Positions 7,841 to 17,647 of a stretch of 64,000 bases of DNA are shown in pieces. Made by a program: the position numbers and the translations under genes. The notes under the pieces are model-generated. The model saw nothing but the letters and a program-made list of their open reading frames with translations. It ran no database searches and was not told the origin of the DNA. This stretch comes from Erysipelotrichaceae bacterium. GTDB lineage: Bacteria; Bacillota_I; Bacilli_A; Erysipelotrichales; Erysipelotrichaceae. Location of the stretch: contig SVBJ01000007.1 of assembly GCA_015058955.1 (NCBI GenBank), forward strand, positions 17,207-81,206, written 5' to 3'. Each line of letters opens with the position of its first letter. Positions within the stretch are counted from its first letter, which is position 1.

Positions 7841-10609
7841 ATGATGAGAAAAAGAAAATCTCTGACACTGTTAATGGCAGTAATGATGCTTCTTACTCTG
7901 ATATTGGGTGGCTGTAAGAAGGAGGATGAGGGACCTGATGATGTTCCGATCTCTCTGGAGCCGGCTGGGGATGTCATTTCCCGGTACAGTAAGGATGATA
8001 CCGACTACGCTTCCAAACCATTGGAAGATACTAAGATCGTCCGTCTGCATTACCGCAGAAACGATGATACCGGCAATAACCGTGAGGTTTACCAGCCTTG
8101 GAACGTCTGGGCCTGGGACATGGCCAATGGCGGCAATGGAGCAGCCTATCAGTTTACCGGTTATGATGATTACGGTGTCTATGCCGATCTGAATCTTAAC
8201 GTGATTTCCGAAGGAAAGGGAACTGATCTGGTAGGTTTCATCGTAAGAACCGATAACTGGTCCAAGGACCCGGATGGCGACAGATCGATCGAGGTAGAAC
8301 CGCAGAGTAACGGCGGTGTCCAGAATGTCTATGTCCGTACTCAGGAAGCTACGGTATTTGATACTGAAGAGAACGCCTGCAAGTCGATCATCAGCTATGC
8401 CATGTTAAGAAACAGCAATACGATAAGCGCTTATTTCAAGCCAATCAGGGCTGATTTCAAGTCCTACAGACCGCGCTTTGGGATCAAGATCAACGGTGAG
8501 GAATACAAGGACTTCACCATGGAGGAATTTGACGATTCTCTCAAGATGGCAAATCTGACGCTCAAGCGTGAACTGAACATAAACGATGTGGTAACCGTCA
8601 GTTACCGCTTTGACAACAGCTGGATTAATGAGGTTGACCTGATGCTGACTAATTATTTTGATACAGAAGAATTTAATGAAAAGTACACATATACAGGGGA
8701 TGACCTGGGTGTTACTTTTGATAATGAAAACAATCCGACCGCCACGACCTTCAAGGTATGGGCACCAACCAGCACGGCCATGGTATTGAATATCTACGAT
8801 ACCGGTGACTACATGACGGATAAGACTCCTCTCGCTACCTATGATATGAGCATGGGGGAAAAGGGTGTCTACAGCTATACCGTAAATGAAGATCTTGACG
8901 GGAAATACTATACATATACCGTGACCAATTCAAAGGGAACCAATGAAGTAGTTGACCCATATGCCAGAAGTGCCGGCATCAACGGCCGCAGGGGCATGGT
9001 CGTCAATTTCACCAGACTCAACGGATCCATTGACGGCTGGAGCAGTGATGTAAGGCCGTTTGAAGGAAACGCTGTTGATGCTTCGATCTATGAAATCCAT
9101 ATCAGAGACATGACCATTTCACCGACCAGCGGTGTTGAGGAAAAGTACCGCGGCAGATTCCTGGGTCTGGCTCAGACAGGAACCACCTATACGGAAAACG
9201 GTGTGACGGTTACGACCGGTCTGGATCACATGAAGGAACTGGGCATTACCCATGTTCAGATCCAGCCGTTCTATGACTACAGTTCAGTGGATGAAACCAG
9301 AGTTTCCTCATTCATGAGTGACGACAATTATAACTGGGGTTATGACCCGCTCAACTACAATGTTCTGGAAGGAAGCTATTCAACTGATCCGTATGACGGA
9401 TATAACAGGATCAGGGAATTCAAGGAAATGGTAATGGCCATGCATAAGGCCGGCCTGTCCATCAACATGGATGTTGTCTACAATCACACCAGCGCTTCCG
9501 AGAACTCCAATTTCAACCTGCTGGTGCCATATTACTACTACCGCACAAAAGCCAACGGAACCTTCTATAACGGCTCAGGATGCGGCAACGAAATGGCTTC
9601 TGACCGTTTCATGGTCAACAAGTTCTTCCGTGAATCCTGTCAGTTCTGGATCGATGAATATCATCTCTCCGGTTTCCGTTTTGATTTAATGGGTCTGATC
9701 GACAACCAGACAATGATTGACATCTACAATGACTGCAGATACATCTATCCGCAGATCATGATCTATGGCGAACCTTGGACCGGCGGAGCCACCAAGCTGA
9801 AAGCTGGAACCAGTGCTTCCAACCTGAAAGGTCAGACAACTGTTCAGCGGTCACTGGGGCAGGATTTCTTCTGCGGTGACAATGTTCTGGTAGGTGCGTT
9901 CAACGATGTCATCCGCAATGCCGTAAGAGGCGAGAACAACCCGGCCAAGGGTTATGTTCAGGGTGACAACTCCAATACCTCAGTAATAACACTGGGCATT
10001 CAGGGGCAGTTCTCCCGGGATACCATCCAGGGGGCTAACATCAACCCTAACCAGGTACTCAACTATGTAGCCTGCCATGACAACTACACGCTGTATGACC
10101 AGCTGGTTCAGACAATGAAGCCTGAACGACTGCCAATGGCTTATACTCAGGCTGATTCGATCATATTCCTGGCTGAAGGCGTGCCTTTCATTCAGGAAGG
10201 TGAGGACTTCATGAGAAGCAAGCGCTACAGCGATACCGGCAAATATGAAGGCAACTCCTACAATGTCGGTGACTTCATCAACGTTATGGATTACTCTCTG
10301 AAAGTTCAGCATAACGACATCTTCAAGAAGACCAGAGAACTGATCCGGTTCCGTAAGAATACTCCTGAATTCCGTCTGGCCAGCCGTGATGAGATCAGAA
10401 ATCAGGTTAAGATCATTACCGCTGCCAACGGCAACATTGAATATGACATCAATGATTACAAGATCATTCATTCAATCATCGGCCACAAGGTCGAACTGGA
10501 TGGCACATACGAAATCGTCTATTCCAATGTCAGAAGCAGCTACGGTACGGTATCAGGTACGGTTTCAGCCGGAACCAATGAATCACTGGTACTGAAGAAA
10601 GTGAATTAA
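7841..10609 (+). CDS. pulA: Type I pullulanase, GH13 family, lipoprotein
   Basis: Debranching enzyme cutting alpha-1,6 bonds of pullulan and limit dextrins at the cell surface. A signal peptide with lipobox LILGGC (Cys about residue 25) is followed by a CBM41/PUD module (residues about 55-165, Trp-rich VYQPWNVWAWD). A CBM48/early-set domain follows (VTFDNENNPTATTFKVWAPTS, about 280-390), then the catalytic barrel. The type I signature YNWGYDP is at about 497-503; GH13 regions are DVVYNHT near 545, GFRFDLMGL near 611, GEPW with Glu near 644, and ACHDN near 745. Length (922) fits surface pullulanases with accessory modules. GGAGGAG precedes tandem ATGs at 7841 and 7844; either may be used. Confidence 0.95.
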   Translation: MMRKRKSLTLLMAVMMLLTLILGGCKKEDEGPDDVPISLEPAGDVISRYSKDDTDYASKPLEDTKIVRLHYRRNDDTGNNREVYQPWNVWAWDMANGGNGAAYQFTGYDDYGVYADLNLNVISEGKGTDLVGFIVRTDNWSKDPDGDRSIEVEPQSNGGVQNVYVRTQEATVFDTEENACKSIISYAMLRNSNTISAYFKPIRADFKSYRPRFGIKINGEEYKDFTMEEFDDSLKMANLTLKRELNINDVVTVSYRFDNSWINEVDLMLTNYFDTEEFNEKYTYTGDDLGVTFDNENNPTATTFKVWAPTSTAMVLNIYDTGDYMTDKTPLATYDMSMGEKGVYSYTVNEDLDGKYYTYTVTNSKGTNEVVDPYARSAGINGRRGMVVNFTRLNGSIDGWSSDVRPFEGNAVDASIYEIHIRDMTISPTSGVEEKYRGRFLGLAQTGTTYTENGVTVTTGLDHMKELGITHVQIQPFYDYSSVDETRVSSFMSDDNYNWGYDPLNYNVLEGSYSTDPYDGYNRIREFKEMVMAMHKAGLSINMDVVYNHTSASENSNFNLLVPYYYYRTKANGTFYNGSGCGNEMASDRFMVNKFFRESCQFWIDEYHLSGFRFDLMGLIDNQTMIDIYNDCRYIYPQIMIYGEPWTGGATKLKAGTSASNLKGQTTVQRSLGQDFFCGDNVLVGAFNDVIRNAVRGENNPAKGYVQGDNSNTSVITLGIQGQFSRDTIQGANINPNQVLNYVACHDNYTLYDQLVQTMKPERLPMAYTQADSIIFLAEGVPFIQEGEDFMRSKRYSDTGKYEGNSYNVGDFINVMDYSLKVQHNDIFKKTRELIRFRKNTPEFRLASRDEIRNQVKIITAANGNIEYDINDYKIIHSIIGHKVELDGTYEIVYSNVRSSYGTVSGTVSAGTNESLVLKKVN

Positions 10610-10610
10610 C

Positions 10611-11024
10611 ATGCTGAAACATGGGGAGATCTCAACTGAAACTGATAAGGGTCCGTTCCTGTTTACCCTGGCGGCACTGTGTACAAGCGTAATACTTGCC
10701 GTCGTGATCCTGACTGTTTCCGGCCTGACTGCCGTTAACATTACGATCCGGGCTTTTCTGGGATTAATGGCTCTGGCTTCCGGAAGCGTTCTGTTTGCGA
10801 TGCTGACGGATTATGCCTGCGTGCAGGATGGAATACTGACCATGAGCTATCTGTTTAAGAAAAGACAGATCGCGATTAAGGACATCGGATCCGTCAGATT
10901 CAAGGATGATGTATATACTGTCTATGACCGTAAAAAGGGGAAAGCGGGGACCATAAATGCCCTGGCAACCGGCATTGACAGGGTCATCGGCGAACTGAAC
11001 AGAAATCATGTGAATTTCGAGTAA
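10611..11024 (+). CDS. Small membrane protein with PH-like domain
   Basis: A 137-residue protein with two predicted transmembrane helices (about 18-38 and 43-63) and a cytoplasmic C-terminal half (TMSYLFKKRQIAIKDIGSVRF...) with the pattern of bacterial PH-domain proteins. The start codon lies one base after the pullulanase stop, so it belongs to the same transcript, and it is the last gene before a new promoter at 11030. Its role in starch use is unknown. Alternatives are a general membrane-anchored scaffold or stress protein; the PH assignment is from pattern only. Confidence 0.55.
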   Translation: MLKHGEISTETDKGPFLFTLAALCTSVILAVVILTVSGLTAVNITIRAFLGLMALASGSVLFAMLTDYACVQDGILTMSYLFKKRQIAIKDIGSVRFKDDVYTVYDRKKGKAGTINALATGIDRVIGELNRNHVNFE

Positions 11025-11029
11025 TTTAT

Positions 11030-11077
11030 GTCACAATTTCCCGGAATGGGAATATAATAAAAGTATGAAAACGTTTT
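11030..11077 (+). promoter_or_regulatory. Promoter and overlapping operator for the maltodextrin transporter genes
   Basis: GTCACA (11030-11035) and TATAAT (11053-11058), 17 bases apart, followed by the palindrome AAAACGTTTT at 11068-11077, just after the predicted start of transcription. This placement is typical for repression by a LacI-family protein such as MalR or CcpA. The core matches the site at 4688-4697, so both halves of the maltodextrin locus are probably under the same control. Confidence 0.7.
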
Positions 11078-11102
11078 ACTAAAATAAGATAGGAGGAGAA
11101 AT

Positions 11103-12986
11103 ATGGCAAATTTAAAGCTTTCCCATATTTACAAGGTCTATGAGAATGGTCACAAGGCAGTCAATGACTTCTGCATTGACATTGCTGACCAGGAGTTCAT
11201 TGTCTTCGTAGGTCCTTCCGGATGCGGCAAGTCAACCACTCTGCGTATGATTGCCGGTCTTGAGACCATTACGGCAGGCGACCTGTTTATCGGTGACACG
11301 CTGGTAAACGACATGGAACCAAAGGACCGTGACATCGCAATGGTTTTCCAGAGCTATGCACTGTACCCTCACATGACCGTTTATGAAAATATGGCGTTTG
11401 GTTTAAGAAATCGCAAGATGCCTGAAGAGGAAATCAAAAAACGTGTTCTTAAAGCGGCTAAGATGCTGGATATTGAAGAATATCTGGACCGTCAGCCGAA
11501 GGCAATGTCCGGCGGACAGAGACAGCGTGTTGCCCTGGGACGTGCTCTGGTGCGTGATCCTAAGGTCTTCCTGCTCGACGAACCTCTGTCAAACCTGGAC
11601 GCCAAGCTGCGTGCCGCAATGCGTACTGAAATCACAGCTCTGCATAAAAGCCTGAAAACCACATTCATCTACGTAACTCATGACCAGGTCGAGGCCATGA
11701 CCATGGGTACCCGTATCGTTGTAATGAAATTAGGCTATGTCCAGCAGATCGATACCCCAATGAATCTCTACAATGAACCTTATAACAAATTCGTTGCCGG
11801 ATTCATCGGTTCACCGCAGATGAACTTCTTTGATGTTACTCTGAAAAGAGAAGGCGATACGGTTACGGTAAGATTCGTCAACGGTGACGAAGTAAAGCTT
11901 CCATACGAAAAAGTATGCAAGATCCACGAAGAATATCTCCGTGGCGACAGGACCGTTACTTTCGGTATCCGTCCTGAGCATGTCTCACTGAATAAGGAAG
12001 GCAACGGACTCAAGCTCATTGTTACCAACGTTGAACGTCTCGGCAATGAGACTATCGTTTACGGCAAACTGGGCGATGCCTTAGGAGAATTCACACTCAA
12101 GGACGAAGGAAAGAACATCGTCATCAAGGTCGTCGACAGAGATGACATCAATCCGGATGACATTGTCTATGCAGTACCTAATCCGGAAAAGGTTCACTTC
12201 TTCGATGCCGTAACCGAAATTACATTAATGAACAAGATCCCTCTGTTCAATACCATCCATGCCAAGGTGGCTGGCGACAAGATGGAATTACAGGGTCACA
12301 GCGTTGCTCTGCCGGAAGCTTACAAGAAGGTTATTACCGGTAAGGAAATCACTCTGGAGATCCCGCCATTTGCCATCGTTGAAGGTAAGGACTTTGAACT
12401 GAAGGTATCACGTATTGAAAAAGTCGATGATAAGAACCTTGCCTATCTGGAAAACGGCGACAGCTATCTGTTCGCTCTGGTTTCCGATGAAGTTAAGGCC
12501 GGTGACATCTATCATTTCGCTCTGGCAAATGAAAAGATCAACCTGTATGAAAACGGCAAGGAGATCCTGCCAGCTGTTAATGATGAAGAAACGATGCTGG
12601 GAACCTTCTCCAAGACAGAAGTCAAGGAAAATGGCGACCGTGTTCTGCACTTCTTCTATAACATTGGTGATTACACAATTGAAACAGCTCCGGAAAACGG
12701 CTATAAGATCAACTCGATCGATGGCAACAACTGTTACAAGTATGACTACAAGTATGCAGTCAACCGTGACAACATCCGCATCGTCGGGGAAGGCGAACCT
12801 GGTCTGGCCGGTGAAGTTGTCGGATATGTCAACTATGGCAACATCCGCTTCGCTCAGGTCAAGGCTGCCGGTGAACAGCTGCTGATCCGCGTTTCCGATG
12901 ATTTCAAGGCTGACAAGGTCAGACTGGCCTTTGATGCCAAGGACGTTTCAGTTTACTCAACAAGAATCGACATGAAGCTGTGCTAG
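11103..12986 (+). CDS. Maltodextrin ABC transporter ATPase (MsmK/MalK-like) with extra C-terminal domains
   Basis: Cytoplasmic ATPase that powers sugar import. Residues 1-235 are a canonical CUT1 nucleotide-binding domain: Walker [10 protein letters not shown] near 37-45, Q-loop VFQSYALYP, signature [14 protein letters not shown] near 137-150, Walker [14 protein letters not shown]. Residues about 236-375 are the usual OB/TOBE regulatory region, where MsmK proteins normally end. About 250 further residues follow, and they seem to repeat the TOBE pattern: [14 protein letters not shown]...[22 protein letters not shown], and a last module from [21 protein letters not shown] precedes the ATG, and the gene lies 1 base from the next gene. 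It probably serves the MalEFG-like proteins downstream; the function of the tail is unknown. Confidence 0.93.
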   Translation: MANLKLSHIYKVYENGHKAVNDFCIDIADQEFIVFVGPSGCGKSTTLRMIAGLETITAGDLFIGDTLVNDMEPKDRDIAMVFQSYALYPHMTVYENMAFGLRNRKMPEEEIKKRVLKAAKMLDIEEYLDRQPKAMSGGQRQRVALGRALVRDPKVFLLDEPLSNLDAKLRAAMRTEITALHKSLKTTFIYVTHDQVEAMTMGTRIVVMKLGYVQQIDTPMNLYNEPYNKFVAGFIGSPQMNFFDVTLKREGDTVTVRFVNGDEVKLPYEKVCKIHEEYLRGDRTVTFGIRPEHVSLNKEGNGLKLIVTNVERLGNETIVYGKLGDALGEFTLKDEGKNIVIKVVDRDDINPDDIVYAVPNPEKVHFFDAVTEITLMNKIPLFNTIHAKVAGDKMELQGHSVALPEAYKKVITGKEITLEIPPFAIVEGKDFELKVSRIEKVDDKNLAYLENGDSYLFALVSDEVKAGDIYHFALANEKINLYENGKEILPAVNDEETMLGTFSKTEVKENGDRVLHFFYNIGDYTIETAPENGYKINSIDGNNCYKYDYKYAVNRDNIRIVGEGEPGLAGEVVGYVNYGNIRFAQVKAAGEQLLIRVSDDFKADKVRLAFDAKDVSVYSTRIDMKLC

Positions 12987-12987
12987 T

Positions 12988-13635
12988 ATGACTGACAAAA
13001 ATGGCAGCCATACTTACCAGCTCCGGCCCAATTCCAAGCCGATATTTCTGAAAAGGCTTATCTGTACTGGATTTGACGTTGTATCACTGTTTCTGGTGTT
13101 CATGGCTCTGACTTACGTCATTACCCGGACACCTCTGGCAGCTGAGTATAACCGTCATGTGGATAGCTACAAGGAAATAGAAAAAACGGTTCTGGAACAG
13201 GTGGGAAACGATCTGGTGAAAGCCAGAGAGAGGTTAAGCACAGATCAGGCGTACAGAGATGAAATGTTCGCCGCCAATCTTCATGGATATCTGCTGAAAG
13301 CCCTGGCCGCAGCAATTGCGGAAGCAGTTCTGTTTCTGATCATACCTCTGAGTGATCCGGCAAGAGGAACGATCGGAAGGAGGCTGACCGGCATAGCGCT
13401 GTTTGATGAATCACGACAGAGTTATGCCAGATGGTATCAGGTTCTGGGCAGATTCGTATTCATATTCGTATTTGAAAGCATGACCCTGTATCTGTGGACC
13501 GGAATACTGACATTCCTGTTGGTACCGGTGTTAAGACTGATCATGGTTATGCTTAACCGAAAGGACAAGACATTGTGTGATTATCGGACATTCACAATGT
13601 TAATAGAAAAAACATCGTACAGTTCAATTCATTAA
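12988..13635 (+). CDS. RDD-family membrane protein
   Basis: A 215-residue protein with three to four hydrophobic segments. The N-terminal helix begins FLKRLICTGFDVVSLFLVF, matching the RDD family start (R.....D). A later segment GRRLTGIALFDESRQSYARWYQVLGRFVFIFV has the family's conserved pattern of a basic loop before the last membrane helices. It lies between the transporter ATPase (1 base) and the binding protein (ribosome binding site immediately after the stop), so it is an operon member. RDD proteins have no settled function; a link to sugar transport is only implied by position. Confidence 0.72.
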   Translation: MTDKNGSHTYQLRPNSKPIFLKRLICTGFDVVSLFLVFMALTYVITRTPLAAEYNRHVDSYKEIEKTVLEQVGNDLVKARERLSTDQAYRDEMFAANLHGYLLKALAAAIAEAVLFLIIPLSDPARGTIGRRLTGIALFDESRQSYARWYQVLGRFVFIFVFESMTLYLWTGILTFLLVPVLRLIMVMLNRKDKTLCDYRTFTMLIEKTSYSSIH

Positions 13636-13653
13636 CTTATGGAGGAGAATAAT

Positions 13654-15090
13654 ATGAAAAAGTTAATAAGTGTGTTACTGGTAGCCTGCATGCTTCTGAC
13701 CGGCTGTTCCGGCGGCGGAGACGGCGGTGGAAACAAGCCAAAACCTGAAGACAGCAAGATCGTTGTCTGGGTTGGTGAAGAATCAGCTGAATTCTACCAG
13801 AAAGTATGTGATGAGTATGTAGCTGCTCATCCTGACTTCGGTTACACCGTAACCGTAAAGGGCATGGATACCGGTGCTGTTGCCGGTACCGTTACAAACG
13901 ACCCATCAGCTGCCGCTGACATTTTCACGGTAGCTCATGATAACATCGGCAAGCTGGCTTCAACTCAGTGTGCCAAGCCGTTTGCGGATGAATCTCTGAT
14001 CCGGCAGGTCAAGGCTGATAATCCGGCTTCCTTCCAGAATGTCATCTATTCAACATTAAACGGCAAGGAATATCTCTATGGCGTGCCTTACATTTCACAG
14101 GCTCTGTTCATGTACTATAACAAGGCCAAGGTTTCTGACCGGCAGGCTGAAACATTTGAAGGCTTAAGAGATGCTGCCAAGGCAGCAGGCTGCAAGGCCA
14201 TTACCGTAACCGGTGATGACGGCTTCAATAACAGCTGGCCTTTACTGGCATCCAGAGTTCCTGATCATAACACAAGCGTTAAAATCTATGCTGGTGCTGA
14301 AGCTGTATCCGGCGGTTCAAAGGGTACTTCAAACTGCCAGGGTGATGATACTGTCGCAATCGTAAGATGGCTGCAGGAATACGCTGCTGATCCTAACGGA
14401 TTCAAGTGGGCTTCATCAGACGGCTGGGAAGCAGACCTGAAGAACGGCGGTGCCTTAGCCGTAATCGGCGGTGCATGGCATTACAATTCAGCCAAGGCTG
14501 CCTTATCTGAAACCAACCTGGGTATCGCTCTGATCCCGACCTTCACATTGACTGATGCTGCCTGCGCAGGCTTAAGCGGTGTCAAGGCCGGTGATGTATA
14601 CCGTGGCGGTACATTCGCTGACTGCAAGGTATTCATGCTCAACGCAACATCTTCTGCTGACAAGTATGCTGCCTTACAGACTCTGGTCAAGTACATGTCC
14701 AGCAAGGAAGTTCAGAATGAATCATATGTCAACTGCCTCAACGTTCCGGCTTATGTCGGTGCCAGCGACTACATCAAGAGCTGCTTCGATAACGGCAAGG
14801 TAACTGAAAGCCAGTACATGCTGGCCTGCAAGCAGGTTGAAATGGCCGAATGGGGCATCCCTCAGCCATTCCTGACCGGTACTCTGAATACCTACTACTA
14901 TTCAAAGAATGCTCCGGCTGTCTTACGTGCCATCATTGACAAGACTCCATATCCTACTACCGGTGACGTTATCTTATCTGAGACTGAATCACTGGAAGGC
15001 ATCAGAAAAGGCTTATACATGATGGAATATCTGTGGATGCATGGACAGAATCCAAAGGAATTCCCGGCAACATTACCGGTACAGGCATAA
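13654..15090 (+). CDS. Maltodextrin-binding lipoprotein of an ABC transporter (MalE-like)
   Basis: Substrate-binding protein that captures maltodextrin outside the membrane. The start at 13654 follows GGAGGAG by 6 bases; the in-frame ATG at 13639 would place the ribosome binding site inside the gene. Signal peptide and lipobox LLTGC put the acylated Cys near residue 18, followed by a Gly-rich linker. The mature part has the SBP_bac_1/8 pattern: IVVWVGEESAEFYQKVCDEY near the N-terminus, YGVPYISQALFMYYNKAKV in the middle, and NGGALAVIGGAWHY. Length, 478 residues, is normal to slightly long. It is followed by two permeases. Confidence 0.92.
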   Translation: MKKLISVLLVACMLLTGCSGGGDGGGNKPKPEDSKIVVWVGEESAEFYQKVCDEYVAAHPDFGYTVTVKGMDTGAVAGTVTNDPSAAADIFTVAHDNIGKLASTQCAKPFADESLIRQVKADNPASFQNVIYSTLNGKEYLYGVPYISQALFMYYNKAKVSDRQAETFEGLRDAAKAAGCKAITVTGDDGFNNSWPLLASRVPDHNTSVKIYAGAEAVSGGSKGTSNCQGDDTVAIVRWLQEYAADPNGFKWASSDGWEADLKNGGALAVIGGAWHYNSAKAALSETNLGIALIPTFTLTDAACAGLSGVKAGDVYRGGTFADCKVFMLNATSSADKYAALQTLVKYMSSKEVQNESYVNCLNVPAYVGASDYIKSCFDNGKVTESQYMLACKQVEMAEWGIPQPFLTGTLNTYYYSKNAPAVLRAIIDKTPYPTTGDVILSETESLEGIRKGLYMMEYLWMHGQNPKEFPATLPVQA

Positions 15091-15151
15091 AACGGATAAA
15101 CAGTAAACTTAATCTGATTAATTAAGCGAACGTTATTTATGGAGGGATAAT

Positions 15152-16606
15152 ATGACAACTACATTAAATAAAGTTCCGAAAAAAAAGAATATAGATCTGC
15201 TGGAACCACTGAAGGAGAGAATTTCCAACTTCAGGAAACGCTTCGAGGACGGTTCCATCGGAACTAAGCTTTCCCACTTTATTTTCGGTGCAGGAAACTT
15301 TTATCATAAACAGTACGTCAAGGGTGCAATATTCCTGTTATTGCAGATTGCGATTATCCGGTTCATGGTATTCTGTCCGTCAATCAACGACACGCCATAT
15401 GGCTGGAAAGCTCTGTACAACCTGTCACTGACTCATCTTTCAGAAGGCGGAGACTTTGACCCGGTAACGGGTGCCTTCACAATCGGTTCTGACTGCAAGC
15501 TGATCATTCTGTTCGGCTTTGTCACCATCGCCGTTATCATCATGTACTTCATGATCTGGGAAATGAACATTGCTTCATCATTCAAGGCAGACATGGACGA
15601 GAAGATCGGCAAGAAACCGACAAGCTTCCGTGATGACTTAAGAGAACTGCTTGACAGCCGTTTCCACATCACCATGCTGACACCAACCTGCATTGCAGCT
15701 CTGGTATTCACCATTCTGCCGACCATCTTCATGATCGCCCTGGCCTTTACCACATATAACAGCCAGGACATGAATGATATCGGTACCAACCTGTTCCACT
15801 GGAACGGGATCCAGAACTTCAGAGCTGTCTTCACCGGGGAAGGTTCACTGGGCGTTGAAATCAAGAACAGATTCCTGCCGGTATTGGGCTGGACATTCAT
15901 CTGGGCTATATTCGCAACATTGACCTGCTACTTCGGAGGCATCATACTCGCCCTGCTTATCAACAAGAAGGGACTGAAGGGGAAGAAGTTCTTCCGTACT
16001 GTCTTCATCTTCACGATTGCCGTGCCGCAGTTTATTTCTCTGCTGGCTGTCCGTAACCTGTTAGGTGAATACGGACCAATCAACAGCATGCTGGTAAATC
16101 TGGGCTGGATCGCCAAGCCAATCGGCTTCTTAGGCTTACATCCAAGTGACAGTGAAAAAATCGCCAAGATCATGGTCATCATTGTCAACATGTGGGTCGG
16201 TGTTCCATACACCATGTTAATGACATCAGGCATTCTGATGAACATTCCGGCTGACCTTTACGAGGCAGCCAGAGTTGACGGCGCTTCTACCGTTAAGATG
16301 TTCACTAAGATTACGCTGCCTTATGTCATCTTCGTTACCACACCGTATCTGATCTCCAGCTTTGTCGGTAATATCAACTCATTCAATACGATCTTCTTAC
16401 TGACAGGAGGCGGTCCTGCCTATACCGGCTATCAGGCCGGCGGTACCGACCTGCTGGTTACCTGGCTGTACAAGGTCACCATTGACCAGGGTTCATATAA
16501 CACCGGTGCCGTAATCGGTATCTTCACATTCCTGATCACCGCTACGATCACGCTGGTTACCTACAGACGTTCTAAGGCATACAATGAGGAGGATACTTTC
16601 CAATGA
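15152..16606 (+). CDS. Maltodextrin ABC transporter permease (MalF-like)
   Basis: Membrane subunit of the CUT1 importer. The 484-residue protein has an N-terminal extension with extra hydrophobic segments (VKGAIFLLLQIAIIRFMVF and LIILFGFVTIAVIIMYFMIW) before the transport domain, as in many Gram-positive MalF proteins. The EAA loop that docks on the ATPase reads EAARVDGASTVKMFTKITLPY near residues 369-390. GGAGGG precedes the start. A degenerate operator-like sequence AGCGAACGTTAT lies at 15125-15136 in the gap after the binding protein. The stop overlaps the next start (ATGA). Confidence 0.92.
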   Translation: MTTTLNKVPKKKNIDLLEPLKERISNFRKRFEDGSIGTKLSHFIFGAGNFYHKQYVKGAIFLLLQIAIIRFMVFCPSINDTPYGWKALYNLSLTHLSEGGDFDPVTGAFTIGSDCKLIILFGFVTIAVIIMYFMIWEMNIASSFKADMDEKIGKKPTSFRDDLRELLDSRFHITMLTPTCIAALVFTILPTIFMIALAFTTYNSQDMNDIGTNLFHWNGIQNFRAVFTGEGSLGVEIKNRFLPVLGWTFIWAIFATLTCYFGGIILALLINKKGLKGKKFFRTVFIFTIAVPQFISLLAVRNLLGEYGPINSMLVNLGWIAKPIGFLGLHPSDSEKIAKIMVIIVNMWVGVPYTMLMTSGILMNIPADLYEAARVDGASTVKMFTKITLPYVIFVTTPYLISSFVGNINSFNTIFLLTGGGPAYTGYQAGGTDLLVTWLYKVTIDQGSYNTGAVIGIFTFLITATITLVTYRRSKAYNEEDTFQ

Positions 16607-17535
16607 GTGAAATGGTTGTTAAGAAAACTAGAAGCCGGTCCAGAGCCCGGAAGACCTCTCTGGGTATCACCTATGTTCTGCTGATCGTGTTAGGCATAAT
16701 CTGGCTGGTTCCGCTGATCTGGATCGTACTTTCCGCCTTCAGATGTGAATATCAGCCGGACGGAACCTTCATCGGTACCGTTACCAGCAACTTCTTCCCG
16801 AAGGCCTACGGTCTGAAGAACTTCCAGGATCTGTTTACGGCTACCTACTACGGTGTGCCTAAGGCTTTCCCTAGATGGATGCTCAATACTCTGATTATTG
16901 CCATCATCGACTGCGTCATTTCAACATTCCTGGTACTCTCGGTAGCCTACTGCATGTCCAAGCTGAAATTCAAGATGCGTAAACCGTTCATGAACATTTC
17001 AATGATCATCGGTCTGTTCCCGGGGTTCATGTCAATGATCGCCATTTACTTCTTGTTGAAGTCAATCGGTCTGACCGGTAACCCGAACCATCCTGGCTAT
17101 TCCGTAATCGGTCTGGTACTGGCTTACAGTGCCGGTGCCGGTCTGGGTTTCCAGGTTGCCAAGGGCTTCTTCGATGTCATTCCAAATGCTCTGGTTGAAT
17201 CAGCCAAGCTGGACGGCTGTACAAACTTCAAAATCTTCATGAAGATAATACTGCCGTTAGCCAAGCCGATCATCATTTATCAGGCTTTAATGAGCTTTAC
17301 CGGACCATGGATGGACTTCATCTTTGCCAAGGTAATCATCGGTGCTGATAACGCTGCTTACTGGACGGTATCAGTCGGACTGTATTCACTGCTGTTCGGT
17401 ACTCACCCGGACACCAACCTGTTTACGCAGTTCGCCGCCGGATGTGTCATTGTCGCGGTTCCTATCGTTACACTGTTCATGTTCCTGCAGCAGTACTATG
17501 TAGAAGGTGTTACGGCCGGCGCTGTCAAGGGCTAA
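16603..17535 (+). CDS. Maltodextrin ABC transporter permease (MalG-like)
   Basis: Second membrane subunit, 310 residues, about six transmembrane segments. The EAA loop reads ESAKLDGCTNFKIFMKIILPL near 202-222. The family-typical C-terminus QQYYVEGVTAGAVKG is present. The start overlaps the MalF-like stop by 4 bases, and a hairpin terminator follows at 17543-17569, so it closes the maltodextrin operon. Confidence 0.93.
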   Translation: MSEMVVKKTRSRSRARKTSLGITYVLLIVLGIIWLVPLIWIVLSAFRCEYQPDGTFIGTVTSNFFPKAYGLKNFQDLFTATYYGVPKAFPRWMLNTLIIAIIDCVISTFLVLSVAYCMSKLKFKMRKPFMNISMIIGLFPGFMSMIAIYFLLKSIGLTGNPNHPGYSVIGLVLAYSAGAGLGFQVAKGFFDVIPNALVESAKLDGCTNFKIFMKIILPLAKPIIIYQALMSFTGPWMDFIFAKVIIGADNAAYWTVSVGLYSLLFGTHPDTNLFTQFAAGCVIVAVPIVTLFMFLQQYYVEGVTAGAVKG

Positions 17536-17542
17536 ACAATTC

Positions 17543-17572
17543 AAAAGCATCTGCCTGGCAGATGCTTTTAGT
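17543..17572 (+). terminator. Terminator closing the maltodextrin operon
   Basis: A perfect 12-bp stem, AAAAGCATCTGC (17543-17554) with GCAGATGCTTTT (17558-17569), and a 3-base loop. The T run is only four bases and is part of the stem, but stem strength makes it credible. Confidence 0.8.
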
Positions 17573-17647
17573 ATGCCCTGAAGTAACATCTTTGAAAAGA
17601 AGGGGAAAAAATGCGAAAATAGAATCGTGGGAAAGGACATTTTTACA

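Noticed and set aside
15125..15136. Degenerate operator AGCGAACGTTAT before the MalF-like gene
   Set aside because: It matches only the core CGAACG-type pattern loosely, with no palindrome; mentioned only in the MalF entry.
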